A program made the translations under genes and the position numbers. A stretch of 64,000 nucleotides of DNA from Anolis sagrei (taxonomy: Eukaryota; Chordata; Lepidosauria; Squamata; Anolidae), in assembly GCF_037176765.1 (NCBI RefSeq), contig NC_090024.1:245856571-245920570 (forward strand), given 5' to 3'. Positions 1 through 9,882 of this stretch are shown in pieces. Under the pieces are notes generated by a model, which was not told where the DNA came from, searched no databases, and saw only the letters and a program-made list of their open reading frames with translations. Position 1 is the first letter of the stretch. Every line of letters begins with the position of its first letter.

Positions 1-1215
1 AAAAATAAAGGACTCTTGCTAAAAGAAAACAGACCTATAGAAGTTCTCGAACCCCCAACAGAAATGGGCAAGTTGTTTTGTCGCAGAAAGGAGAACTTAA
101 TTGGCATTGTGGGCTAGGCAAAACTACGGTGAGGTGGATCTGTAATTGGTTAAGTGGACGAACCCAGAGGGTGATTCTCCCCAAGGTTTCCTCTTCATCT
201 TGGAAAGAAGTGACAAGTGGAGTGCCGCAGGGTTCCCCCCTGGGCCCGGTCCTGTTCAACATCTTTATTAATGACTTAGATGAAGGGCTAGAAGGCAGGA
301 TCATCAAGTTTGCAGACGACACCAAATTGGGAGGGAGAGCCAATAGTCCAGAGGACAGGAGCAGGATTCAAAATGATCTTGACAGATTAGAGAGATGATG
401 GGCCAAAACTAACAAAAGGAAGTTCAAGAGAGACAAATGCAAGATACTCCACTTAGGCAGAAAAAACGAAATGCAAAGATACAGAATGGGGGACGATGCC
501 TGGCTCGAGAGCAGGACGTGTGAAAAAGATCTTGGAGTCTTCGTGGACAACAGGTTAAACATGAGCCAACAATGTGATGTGGTGGCAAAAAAAGCCAATG
601 GGATTTTGGCCTGCATCAGTAGGAGCATAGTGCCTAGATCTAGGGAAGTCATGCTACCCCTCTATTCTGCTTTGCTTAGACCACACCTGGAATATTGTGT
701 CCAGTTCTGGGCACCACAATTCAAGAGAGATATTGACAAGCTGGAATGTGTCCAGAGGAGGGCGATTAAAATGATCAAGGGTCTGGAGAACAAGCCCTAT
801 GAGGAGCGGCTTAAGGAACTGGGCATGTTTAGCTTGAAGAAGAGAAGGCTGAAAGGAGATATGATAGCCATGTATAAATATGTCAGAGGAAGCCACAGGG
901 AGGAGGGAGCAAGCTTGTTTTCTGCTTCCTTGGAGACTAGGACGCGGAACAATGGCTTCAAACTACAAGAGAGGAGATTCCATCTGAACACGAGGAAGAA
1001 CTTTCTGACTTTGAGAGCCATTCAGCAGTGGAACTCTCTGCCCCGGAGTGTGGTGGAGGCTCCTTCTTTGGAAGCTTTTATGCAGAGGCTGAATGGCCAT
1101 CTGTCAGGGGTGATTTGAATGCAATATTCCTGCTTCTTGGCAGAATGGGGTTGGACTGGATGGCCCATGAAGTCTCTTCCAACTCTTTGATTCTATGATT
1201 CTATGATTCTATGGA
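1..1215 (+). mobile_element. CR1 LINE, 3' part of RT ORF
   Basis: The reverse transcriptase region shows [20 protein letters not shown] and FADDTKLGG, followed by the CR1 C-terminal block with [11 protein letters not shown] and [18 protein letters not shown]. It ends in ATTCTATG octamers near 1190-1213, the usual CR1 3' terminus. It is 5'-truncated or cut by the window edge and is not intact. Confidence 0.9.
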
Positions 1216-1229
1216 TGGCCTTTGAGGTC

Positions 1230-1719
1230 CCTTCAACTCTGGGTGCATCCACACTGTAGAATTAATGCAGTTTACATACTACAAAGTGGAATCTATGACA
1301 TGTGAGTGTGGAGAAGAGCAAACCACTGACCACCTGCTGCAATGCAACCTGAGCCCTGCCACATGCACGATGGAGGACCTTCTTGTGGCAACACCAGAGG
1401 CACTCCAAGTGGCCAGAGACTGGTCAAAGGACATTTAATAGAATACCAAGTCTGCAATCTTTGTGTTTTGTTTGTTTGTTTGTCTGTTTATTAATGCAAT
1501 GCAACTGTTTTGGTTCGCTGCTGACACGATAAATAAAGTTTACATACTTCAGCTGCCAGGTATCATGGGACTTGTAGTTTGTAGTATCATGGGACTTGTA
1601 GTTTTACAAAGTTCTTGTCATTCTCTGCTTCACCAAACTACAGCTCCCAGGGTTACATAGCATTAATGGCAGCTAAAGTGGTGTCGAACTGCATTAATTG
1701 TATAGTGTAGCTGCACCTC
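1230..1719. mobile_element. Palindromic non-autonomous DNA transposon (MITE)
   Basis: The ends are inverted: GGTGCATCCACACTGTAGAA at the left and its imperfect reverse complement at 1688-1718. A related copy lies at 4336-4580. A LINE tail is nested inside at 1281-1537. Confidence 0.6.
1281..1537 (+). mobile_element. LINE 3' tail (I/Jockey-like clade), nested
   Basis: It contains the CECGEEQTTDHLL-type Cys-His tail coding and a GACACGATAAATAAA 3' end, as in the copies at 32758-33150 and, in reverse, 33185 and 44217. It is flanked by an 11-bp duplication GTTTACATACT (1270-1280 and 1538-1548). Confidence 0.75.
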
Positions 1720-2165
1720 TATGTTGATTCTTTAGCTCTCTCCTTTCAGGAAATAAGCTCACTTTGAGTAGTAAAGCTGTATGTATGTTCTAGCTATTGT
1801 CAGAACTACCAAGCATCAAATATTTAGTAGGTAGCACAACTCAAAATTTCTAGACATTAGTCAAAATGCAGTATATGTTATACTTTTCTGAGTCTTAAAA
1901 ATGATTTATTTCATTCCAAAATAAGATGCATATCTCAACCTAAACAAGGTAAGACCACATTCCTAACTGATGAGGTTTTGGCTGAATCACCCTGAAATTA
2001 CTGTCTGTTAAGCCGCTTCAAACGTTACTCATCACCTCTATTATATATATGAGCATTGAAGCAGGTAATATCGAATGTAGAATTGCAATACTGTGTAATG
2101 TTAGTATATAACTGCATAGCTGATACATTATAACTGTATTCTCAATTCAATCTTGACATGATAAA
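1720..2165. other. No feature recognised
   Basis: AT-rich sequence without a plausible ORF, splice signals or recognised repeat. Confidence 0.5.
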
Positions 2166-3049
2166 TACAAGGGTTGAATGAAAAGTAATGCCTCCACCTT
2201 CATTACTTGGGTTTGGATGGGAATATTTTAATCAACTAAATGCAGAAATAATCCTCAGAATGTGTTCTTTAACTACCACTATTCACTTTTCCACATAATC
2301 ACCAGACAATTGGATACATTTCTGCCAACAATGAACAAGTTTTCTGAAGCCATCACAGAAGAAGTCGACACTCTGTCTCACAGTTCTCTCAACGTCTTCA
2401 TCAGAAGCATAATGATGTCCCCACAGATCTTCTTTCTTTATCAGGAACAGATGGAAGTCAGGCAGTGCTAAATCTGGACTGTATGGAGGATGTTGTACGG
2501 TGCTGAGATCCAGTCTCTGAAGTTTCAAGTCTGTGCGCTTACATTTCAGGCGTCAGCATCCTGGGGACCCACTGTGCACAGATCTTCTGAAAGCCAAGCA
2601 AAGCAATATTGTGACCCACACGTTCTTGTGAAATGCCAACTATGCTTGCAATTTCTCTCTGAGTGATACGACGATAGTCCTGAATCAATCTGTCAACCTT
2701 TTCCTTGTGAAACTCCGTGGTTGCTGTCACAGGACATCCAACTCTTTGTTTGTCATGGAAGTCAGATGTTCCCACCTCAACATCTTTAAACTTTCTCGCC
2801 CAATAATGCACATACTCACATCAGCACAATCACTATAAACAGCTTGCATTCTCTGATGAATCTCCTTTTGGGTGACACCTTCTGCTGTCAAGAATTCAAT
2901 GACTGCACGTTGCTTAAGTCGCATTGACCGTCCATGTCAGCTCCAGGCAGATGCTGAAGCAGGGCCATGACTCCAAACTGGCGGGGCACTTTGGATTCAC
3001 AAAGACTCTTAAGCTGATTGCCCGTCAATTTTGGTGGCCCACAATGCGC

Positions 3050-3272
3050 AAGAGTTGGATCCAGCCATCCAGTCCAACCCCATTCTGCCAAGAAGCAGGA
3101 ATATTGCATGCAAAGCACTCCTGACAGATGACCATCCAGCCTCTGTTTAAAAACTTCCAAAGAAGGAGCCTCCACCACACTCCGGGGCAGAGAGTTCCAC
3201 TGCTGAACATCTCTCACATTCAGGAAGTTCTTCCTCATGTTCAGGTGGAATCTCCTTTCTTGTAGTTTGAAA
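3050..3272 (-). mobile_element. CR1 LINE fragment inside the gypsy fossil
   Basis: Minus-strand CR1 3' region (reverse complement of the [20 protein letters not shown] and VEAPSLE coding blocks), ending near the CCATCCAGTCCAACCCCATT segment. The octamer tail is missing. Confidence 0.8.
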
Positions 3273-3657
3273 TTGTCAAAGGATGTCAAAGGATGTCAAA
3301 GACTACTTACAGGAGTGTTCAACTTGTGTAAGAAATAAACAAAAGGTGGTCAAGCCATCAGGGTTGCTCCAATCAGTGGCAAACCCTATGCAAACTTGGA
3401 CTGAGATAGTGATGGACTTTATAATGGACCTACCTGATAACACTATTTGGGCTGTGATTTATTTATTCTCCAAACAGGCACTCTTTATACCTCTCAAAAG
3501 ACTCCCCTCCGCCCCGGAGCTTGCCAGGCTGTTCATACACCATGTCTTCAGGTTGCACGGGTGCCCTCAGAGGATTATAACAGACAGAGGCACTCAATTT
3601 ACATCACAGTTCTGGAAGTCCTTTCTAGACATGCTGGGGACAGAAAGGGCTTTGAGC

Positions 3658-3968
3658 CAGAGGCAGCCCTAGGTAATATTCAACGGTAAGCAAACAGTAT
3701 CCCCCACCCCCCAACCAATCACTGATGTATATTTTCTGTTCGTTGTGGGAGTTCTGTGTGCCATATAAATGCTGTAAATAAATTTGGTTCAATTCCATCA
3801 TTGGTGGAGTTCAGAATGCTCTTTGATTGTAGGTGAACTATACATCCCAGTAACTACAACTTGCATATGTCAAGGTCTATTTTCCCCCAAGAGCACCTCA
3901 AGAGCGCCCGTGGGCAAAATCAACTATACTGCAAATGCTTACTTTGCGTAATGGTTGAGCCACCCCTG
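3658..3968 (-). mobile_element. Non-autonomous hAT element, 311 bp
   Basis: Ends are CAGAGGCAGCC and the complement of CAGGGGTGGCTC. An exact 8-bp target duplication CTTTGAGC flanks it (3650-3657, 3969-3976). It is the same family as 11801-12101 and 21247-21689. Confidence 0.85.
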
Positions 3969-4224
3969 CTTTGAGCACAGCGTTTCACCCTGAAACTGAT
4001 GGGGTGACCGAGCTCGATGGACAGCATCCTGACAGTCCGTCTGTGCAGGGTTCCATACTTCGCACTTTACCAACACAACCGTTCAATGCTAAGGCTTCCT
4101 GCGAAAATGGAACTGTAGAGGAGAATCTACAGAACAAGCCAGTACCTGTTGCATACCAGTACTGCCATCGGTTGAGGAGTTACGAAGGTGGAGGCATTAC
4201 TTTTCATTCAACCCTCATACAACC

Positions 4225-4585
4225 CTCAAGATTCCATAGCATTGGACCATGGCAGTCAATTTGGCATCAAACTGTATGTAGATGTATCATTAAAAAATTA
4301 ATATTTTTTTGGAGTGGGGGGGGGTTGCGTCCCTCCAAATAAGGGTGCATCTAAATTGTAGAATGAATACAGTTTAATGACCCACTTTAACCACCATGGT
4401 TCAATGCTAGGCAATCCTGGGATCTGTAGGTTGGCGAGGCACCAGCCTTCTTGGAGGGCAGGGAAGGCTAGAAAGATCTTGCAAAACTAAAACTCCTAAG
4501 ATTCTGTAGCATTGAGCCATCCATGGCAGTTAAAATGTGTTCCAAATTGCATTCATTCTCCAGCAGAGGTGCACCCAATGACACC
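4225..4585. mobile_element. Palindromic MITE, one full copy and one arm
   Basis: 4336-4580 starts GGGTGCATCTAAATTGTAGA and ends in its imperfect reverse complement before GGTGCACCC. An isolated arm with GATTCCATAGCATTGGACCA lies at 4228-4275. Confidence 0.55.
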
Positions 4586-4805
4586 TTTTAACACAGGGAA
4601 GAACTTGCTTTTCCGGTTTTTCTTGGGAAAGAGTCTGCAGATCATGATTGTTATCTGGCATCTTGGCAGGTTCTTTCTAAGACATGCTGGGTGGAACATC
4701 GCAGTCTAAACCTCTTTAAAATATCTGTGGTTGCAACTTGGGTTTCAAAACCCAAGAAGGGAAAAAAGAAGGGAAAAAAGGATGACCCAAACAATGACTC
4801 ACATC

Positions 4806-6166
4806 GATGCCAGGGAAGATTCTGGAAAAGATAGTTAAGGAAGTGGTCTGCAAACACTTAGAAACAAATGCGGTCATCGCTAATAGTCAACATGGATTTA
4901 TCAAAAACAAGTCATGCCAGACTCATCTGATCTCTTTTTTTGATAGAGTTACAAGCTGGGTAGATGCGGGGAATGATGCCGTGGGTGTAGCGTGTCTGGA
5001 TTTCAGGAAGGCCTTCTTTGACAAGGTCCCCCATGACCTTCTGGCAAGGAAACTAGTCCAATGTGGGCGAGGCAAAACTACGGTGAGGTGGATCTGGAAT
5101 TGGTTAAGTGGACGAACACAGAGAGTGCTCACCAATGCTTCCCCTTCATTCTGAAAGAAGTGACAAGTGGAGTGCCACAAGCAGGGTTCCGTCCTGGGCC
5201 CGGTCCTGTTCAACATCTTTATTAATGACTTGGATGAAGGGTGAGAAGGCATGATCATCAAGTTTGCAGATGACACCAAATTGGCAAGGAGAGCCATTAC
5301 TGCAGAGGACAGGAGCAGGATTCAAAACGATCTTGACAGATTAGAGAGATGAATGGCCAAAACTAACAAAATGAAGTTCAACAGTGACAAATGCAAGATA
5401 CTCCACTTTGGCAGAAAAATGAATTGCAAAGATACAGAATGGGTGACGCCTGGCTCGAGAGCAGTACGTGTGAAAAAGATCTTGGAGTCCTCGTGGACAA
5501 CAAGTTAAACATGAGCGAACAATGTGATGTGGCGGCAAAAAAAGCCAATGGGATTTTGTCCTGCATCAAGAGGAGCATAGTGTCTAGATCTAGGGAAGTC
5601 ATGCTCCCCATGCTCTATTCCACTTTGGTCAGACCACACCTGGAATATTGTGTCTAATTCTGGGCACCACAATTGAAGGGAGATGTTGACAGGCTGGAAT
5701 GTGTCCAGAGGAGGGCGACTAAAGTGATCAAGGGTCTAGAGAACAAGCCCTATGAGGAGCGGCTTAAGGAGCTGGGCATGTTTAGCCTGAAGAAGAGAAG
5801 GCTGGGAGGAGATATGATAGCCATGTATAAATATGTGAGAGGAAGCCACAGGGAGGAGGAGGGAGCAAGCTTGTTTTCTGCTTCCTTGGAGACTAGGACA
5901 CGAAACAATGGTTTCAAACTACAAGAGAGGAGATTTCATCTGAACATGAGGAAGAACTTCCTGACCGTGAGAGCCATTCAGCAGTGGAACTCTCTGCCCC
6001 AGAGGGAGTGTGGTGGAGGCTCCTTCTTTGGAAGCTTTTAAGCAGAGGCTGGATGGCCATCTGTCAGGGGTGATTTGAATACAATATTCCTGCTTCTTGG
6101 CAGAATGGGGTTGGACTGGATGGCCCAGGAGGTCACTTCCAACTCTTTGATTCTATGATTCTATGT
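4806..6166 (+). mobile_element. CR1 LINE, RT domain to 3' end
   Basis: Begins within the RT (KILEKIVKEVV, ANSQHGFIKNKSCQTHLISF, LDFRKAF, PHDLLARKL) and runs to the ATTCTATG tail at about 6150-6166. The frame is interrupted several times, so it is inactive. Confidence 0.9.
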
Positions 6167-6189
6167 TCTCATCACCAAAGAAGCCTTTG

Positions 6190-6344
6190 TGTGCTAAAGG
6201 CTTTCATGGCTGGAATCATTGGGTTGTTGTGAGGTTTTCGACCTGTATGGCCATGTTCCAGCAGCATTCTCTCCTGATGTTTTGCCTGGATCTATGGCTG
6301 GCATCTAAGAGATTTGTTCAGGTGTCCCCTTCTATAACAGCAAC
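6190..6344. mobile_element. Penelope-associated repeat, single arm
   Basis: It holds GGCTTTCATGGCTGGAATCA and TATGGCCATGTTCCAGCAGC, the repeat also found at 11723, 13049 and 25880. It is flanked by a 15-bp direct repeat, CCAAAGAAGCCTTTG (6175-6189 and 6345-6359). The gene 3 flank has a single similar motif at about 23935, an approximate empty site. Confidence 0.65.
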
Positions 6345-6680
6345 CCAAAGAAGCCTTTGCCTGTTTCATGCTCCTCTGTGCACCATTTGAGGGGATCATT
6401 TCAGGTTCTGATTCTGGTTAGCCCTTGGCCCAGTTCTTCTCCTCTTTCCAGCACTTGGATTGGGTGCTTGAAGCTTCCGGGAAAGGCTTGGTGCAGCTTC
6501 TCTTCCCAGCGGTGTCCTCACCAATTCTCGGACAAGGGACTTACTTCCTTGTGCGTTTCATTGGGCAAGACCCCATCCTCTTGATATCATGCAACAAGGC
6601 CATCCCCCAAGGCAATCTTTGTGCTTTCTTCCCTGCTCAGCTTCCAGGGATGGAATTACCCAAGTTCTTCTGGAAGCAGA
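6345..6680 (+). promoter_or_regulatory. Gene 1 proximal 5' flank shared with paralogues
   Basis: This stretch resembles the flanks of genes 2, 3 and 5. It contains the TTCTCCTCTTTCCAGCACTT block also seen upstream of gene 5 (reverse strand, about 57245) and in the ghost at 8800. An ACTTCCTTGTG block is shared with gene 5 and a CTCAGCTTCCAG block with gene 3. Such conservation fits a retained promoter, but no factor-binding site is claimed. Confidence 0.5.
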
Positions 6681-6688
6681 TATATAAA
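6681..6688 (+). promoter_or_regulatory. TATA box of WAP gene 1
   Basis: TATATAAA lies about 43 nt before the ATG. The same place in gene 2 (14571-14577) and, on the other strand, gene 5 (57039-57045) holds ATATAAA followed by GGAGG, so this is a conserved core promoter. Confidence 0.75.
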
Positions 6689-6730
6689 GAGGATGGGCAA
6701 GGCTGGTGCTTCACTAAGTCCTGGAAAACC

Positions 6731-8393
6731 ATGAAGCCTTCAGGTGGCCTTCTCCTTCTCCTCCTGGGTCTCCTGGCTGTTTGTGCCGTGATGCCTGCTG
6801 CCTCTGGGAATGGGAATCGTGAGTGATAACTAGACAGAGATGCCCCTCATTCTAGATAGGACCTTTGTTCAAATGGATGCATGCACTGGGATGTGGAAGA
6901 ACTGAGATCAAGCCAACGAGTTGTGTCCTGCAGGGCTCAAACCAAGGACCTCATGTGACTAACACAAGAGGTTGTCTGAGAAAAAGAAGTGCAGGAATGA
7001 GTGCCCTCCACCAAGCTGTCATGGTCACCCCGGAAATGCTGGGAGGCACACGGGCAGCTGCTTGGCCCTTTGGGGTGGGAGGTCTCACAGCTTTTCTGTT
7101 TGTTTTCCCTTCCAGAAAAACCTGGTAGATGCCCAGTTGCACCTCCACGCACAATTACTCCGAACTGTGACAAACTGTGCAAGGAAGATGTCCACTGCCT
7201 TGGGCCCAAGAAGTGTTGCAAGTGGGGATGCTCAAGAATCTGTCTTGATCCTGTCAAGGGTGAGTCCAATTCCCTTGTGTTGGGGTCTCTGTAGCATTCT
7301 GTGTGTCTGGTCTTGCACCAGGGGTCACCCTAGTAATTGCCCTTCACACAAAACCCTCTCAGATGGAATGTGTGCTGTGATTGGAGATCCTGCTAAGGAG
7401 CAAGGGCACCAATGAATTGGAGAAACCATACACAGGTTGTATTATGGGAACTCAATTCCTATCTTCCCTAATCCCATTTTAGGGAAGAATAGAAAGAGAA
7501 TGGACAGGAAGGAGAAGAAATGGAGAAATGTTCCTCAGAGGATGCATTTCCATCACAGAGGCATCATCTGAGGTAGACATTGAGGGAAGATGCTTTGGGT
7601 CATTACAGCTATCTAATTACAGCTCTCCAGGGAAGACATGCTACTCCTCTATTCTGCCTTGGTTAGACCACACCTGGAATATTGTATCAAATTCTGGGCA
7701 CCACAATTGAGGAGGGTGACTAAAATGATCAGGGGTTTGGAGAACAAGCCCTATGAGGAGCGGCTTAAGGAGCTGGGCATGTTTAGCCTGAAGAAGAGAA
7801 GGCTGAGAGGAGACATGATGGCCATGTATCAAGATGTGAGAGGAAGTCTTAGGGAAGAGGGAGTAAGCTTGTTTACTGCTTCTCTGGAGACTAGGACACA
7901 CAACAATGGCTTCAAACTACAAGAATGGAGATTCCACCTGAACATTAGGAAGAACTTCCTGACTGTGAGAGCTGTTCAGGAGTGGAACTCTCTGCCCCGG
8001 AGTATGGTGGAGGCTCCTTCTTTGGAAGCTTTTAAACAGAGGCTGGATGGCCATCTGTCATGGGTGATTTGAATGCAATATTCATTCTTCTTGGCAGAAT
8101 GGTGTTGGACTTGATGGCCCATGAGGTCTCTTCCAACTCTATGATTCTATGATTCTAATGCTGTTTGCCATGAGGGATTCTTAACTCTTCACAAGTTTTA
8201 CCCTTGTAACCAATTTAAGACTAAGGAGGATGGAGAAGGTGATGCTAGAAGCTGATTTCGATTAGGTAAAATGTCTATGGTATCTAAAACTGATTGGTTT
8301 CCACCAATATTTTATTAAGGAAATAGCAAACTTGGCATATATTTCCATTCTTCCTCCTCCTGCTTCTGACTCTTTCTTCTTTTCACAGGCTGA
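6731..8393 (+). CDS. WAP-domain secreted protein, gene 1 (3 exons)
   Basis: Exons are inferred at 6731-6818, 7116-7259 and 8389 onward, with the stop at 8391-8393, giving 78 aa. Exon 1 encodes a signal peptide (MKPSGG, a Leu-rich core, ending near PAASG) and stops in phase 1 before a GTGAGT donor. Exon 2 follows a CTTCCAG acceptor and encodes one WAP domain opening with KPGRCP and containing KKCCKWGC; all eight canonical cysteines are present. Exon 3 adds only the split Gly codon and the stop. The family (WFDC proteins, elafin/SLPI, reptile waprins) comprises secreted protease inhibitors or antimicrobial proteins; which applies here is unknown. The ATG was chosen because it follows a TATA box by about 43 nt and matches the paralogues. 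Intron 2 carries a CR1 fragment. Splicing is not confirmed by transcripts. Confidence 0.85.
7636..8158 (+). mobile_element. CR1 LINE 3' fragment in gene 1 intron 2
   Basis: Contains [22 protein letters not shown] and [17 protein letters not shown] coding remnants and ends with ATTCTATG units. Confidence 0.9.
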
Positions 8394-8570
8394 CCATGAA
8401 GGAGGCCTGGATCCATGGATAAGGACCACCTGAGATGTCTGACGAGTTCCTCTGCCCATCCATCTCTGCTTCCAGAGAGTCCAGTTCCTTCATTTTTTCC
8501 CATTGAGGTTCCAATTCTGCTTTACTAATACCCTTCTTTTCCTTGACAATAAATGGACTCGTTTCCTGCA
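8394..8570 (+). terminator. Gene 1 3'UTR with poly(A) signal at 8548-8553
   Basis: AATAAA at 8548-8553 follows a 3'UTR clearly homologous to the third exons of genes 2 (from 18114), 4 (from 48346) and 5 (minus, from 53621), all beginning near TGAAGGAGGCC or a close variant. Confidence 0.75.
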
Positions 8571-8640
8571 CCTCAAGAGTCTGGACTTGTTTTTGCTTGG
8601 TGGAAGGAGGTGGTTTTCTTTCAAACTTGGCTCTTTTGAG

Positions 8641-8685
8641 CAAACCAGATCTTGTTTCTGCTTTACAAAAACAAGATCTGGTTTG
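8641..8685. repeat. 17-bp perfect inverted repeat
   Basis: CAAACCAGATCTTGTTT at 8641-8657 is followed after 11 bases by its exact reverse complement at 8669-8685, between the gene 1 poly(A) site and the promoter ghost. Confidence 0.8.
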
Positions 8686-8689
8686 CCTT

Positions 8690-8890
8690 TCCCCATATGG
8701 CTCAGATGGCAACATCTCCGTTCTTGAGGGGCTTCCATGATCTTCTTATGGGTTCAGAGGAGGTTGCTGTTTCAGTTACCTGTCAACACTTGGTCCAGCT
8801 CTGCTCCTCTTTCCAGTGTCTCTCTCTCTCCCTTGTGTTGGGTGGAGGACACTTCCGAGAAAGGCTGGTGGCCCTTCTCTTTTGGAGGGT
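8690..8890 (+). pseudogene. Ghost 5' flank of a lost WAP gene
   Basis: This stretch aligns with the reverse strand of 57230-57400, the distal flank of gene 5: CCATATGGCTCAGATGG, then GGGCTTCCATG, then a GCTCCTCTTTCCAG block. No WAP exon follows; the sequence runs into an LTR-element fossil. It is most simply the leftover promoter of a duplicated gene. Confidence 0.6.
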
Positions 8891-8934
8891 GTCCTTCCCA
8901 TAGTGACCTCCAGTGTGCACTCCAGGTCAAGAAG

Positions 8935-9690
8935 CCTCTGACTTTAAAACACACCACACGAAGTGTGAAGAAACAAATCTTCTTTTATTGAAGCTTGGTA
9001 AATAGCCAGAAGAAATAAATGCTTGTAAGAAAATAAGAAGGTTCCAAAAAGTAATACATCCATAAAATGCAGCAACACAAAACAATGTCCACACAAGAGA
9101 TAAAAGCAATCCAAGACAGCATTAATCCAGACAGGAATCAACAGGATGCAAAGACAATCCAAAAGACTAAAAATCTCCACAGCAACAAGACCCCTTGAAC
9201 AGGATTTCCATGGCACATGAACTTCGTTTCCAAACCATGCTTGATCTAACAGGTTTCTCCTTGAAGCAAACCTTATATCCCAAAACTCAGAAATTGGTTT
9301 TGCTTTCCCCCACATTTACCCCTTATTAGACGAAGCCTTTCAGAGTGATGTAAATACTGAGTTTGCTATCGATCCTGGCTAATCCACAGCCGCCAATTCT
9401 TCAGCTCCCTATCTGGCTGCTCATTAAAATTCCCAGGTGTCAGATTATTTTCCAAACCCAAATCTTGAGAGCTCACAGAGAGAGGGAGTGAACCATCATT
9501 GCTAGGCCCAGCAGGGATATTCTCATGAGAAACTGCCCTTTGCACTGGGGCCTCTCTGTCATTGTCTGCCTGAAAATCATTGACCAAACATCTTGTACCT
9601 CAGCCTCGGCACCATCATTTCCTTCATAATTTCTCTCATCATTTCCCACATCAGGATCTTGAAACACAAACACAGGCTGATTCCTGACAC
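8935..9690 (-). mobile_element. LTR-retrotransposon fossil, family X copy 1
   Basis: The minus strand shows short coding remnants rich in acidic and Ser residues and an AATAAA near 8990, arranged like the copies at 11530-12690 and 26995-28235. It is read as the 3' end (pol tail plus LTR) of one LTR-element family, broken, with unclear termini. Confidence 0.4.
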
Positions 9691-9882
9691 ACAGATTCAA
9701 CCAACCATGGTTTGAAAATATCACCCCCACTCCAAAAATATACCCCAAAAGCTAATTGTGATTTTTACCACAAACCAAATGTGATGCTGATGATTAGGCA
9801 AATCCTGTTGTAGTCTCCAACCATTTCAGATATTCTCAAGCTCAGTCTCTATGGCATGCATTTGACTTACGTGCCATTTTAT

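Larger units (their letters stand above)
2931..4035 (+). mobile_element. Ty3/gypsy LTR-retrotransposon fossil (integrase part)
   Basis: The remains are of a Ty3/gypsy integrase: the zinc-binding region near 2950-3050, the catalytic core near 3290-3650, and a further piece after 3969. It is broken and is interrupted by a CR1 fragment and by a hAT element. No LTR is visible; the piece lies wholly inside a mariner element. Confidence 0.8.
2168..4217 (-). mobile_element. Mariner transposon carrying nested insertions
   Basis: The termini GGGTTGAATGAAAAGTAATG at 2171 and its reverse complement ending at 4214 are inverted repeats beside TA dinucleotides (2166-2167, 4218-4219). On the minus strand 2924-2283 encodes mariner transposase pieces: an N-terminal helix-turn-helix region (QRAVIEFLTAEGVTQKEI), GISQERVGH and the C-terminal HPPYSPDLALPDFHLF, FASDE-like and GDYVEK blocks. 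The catalytic middle is largely deleted. A gypsy fossil sits between the transposase start and the right terminus. Confidence 0.8.

Noticed and set aside
471-1118. A 215-codon ORF that might be a host gene
   Set aside because: Its protein is the CR1 reverse transcriptase tail, repeated many times in this window.
6951-7415. Four overlapping ORFs around gene 1 exon 2 in other frames
   Set aside because: Only one frame has the WAP cysteine pattern and fits the splice phases; the others are shadows.
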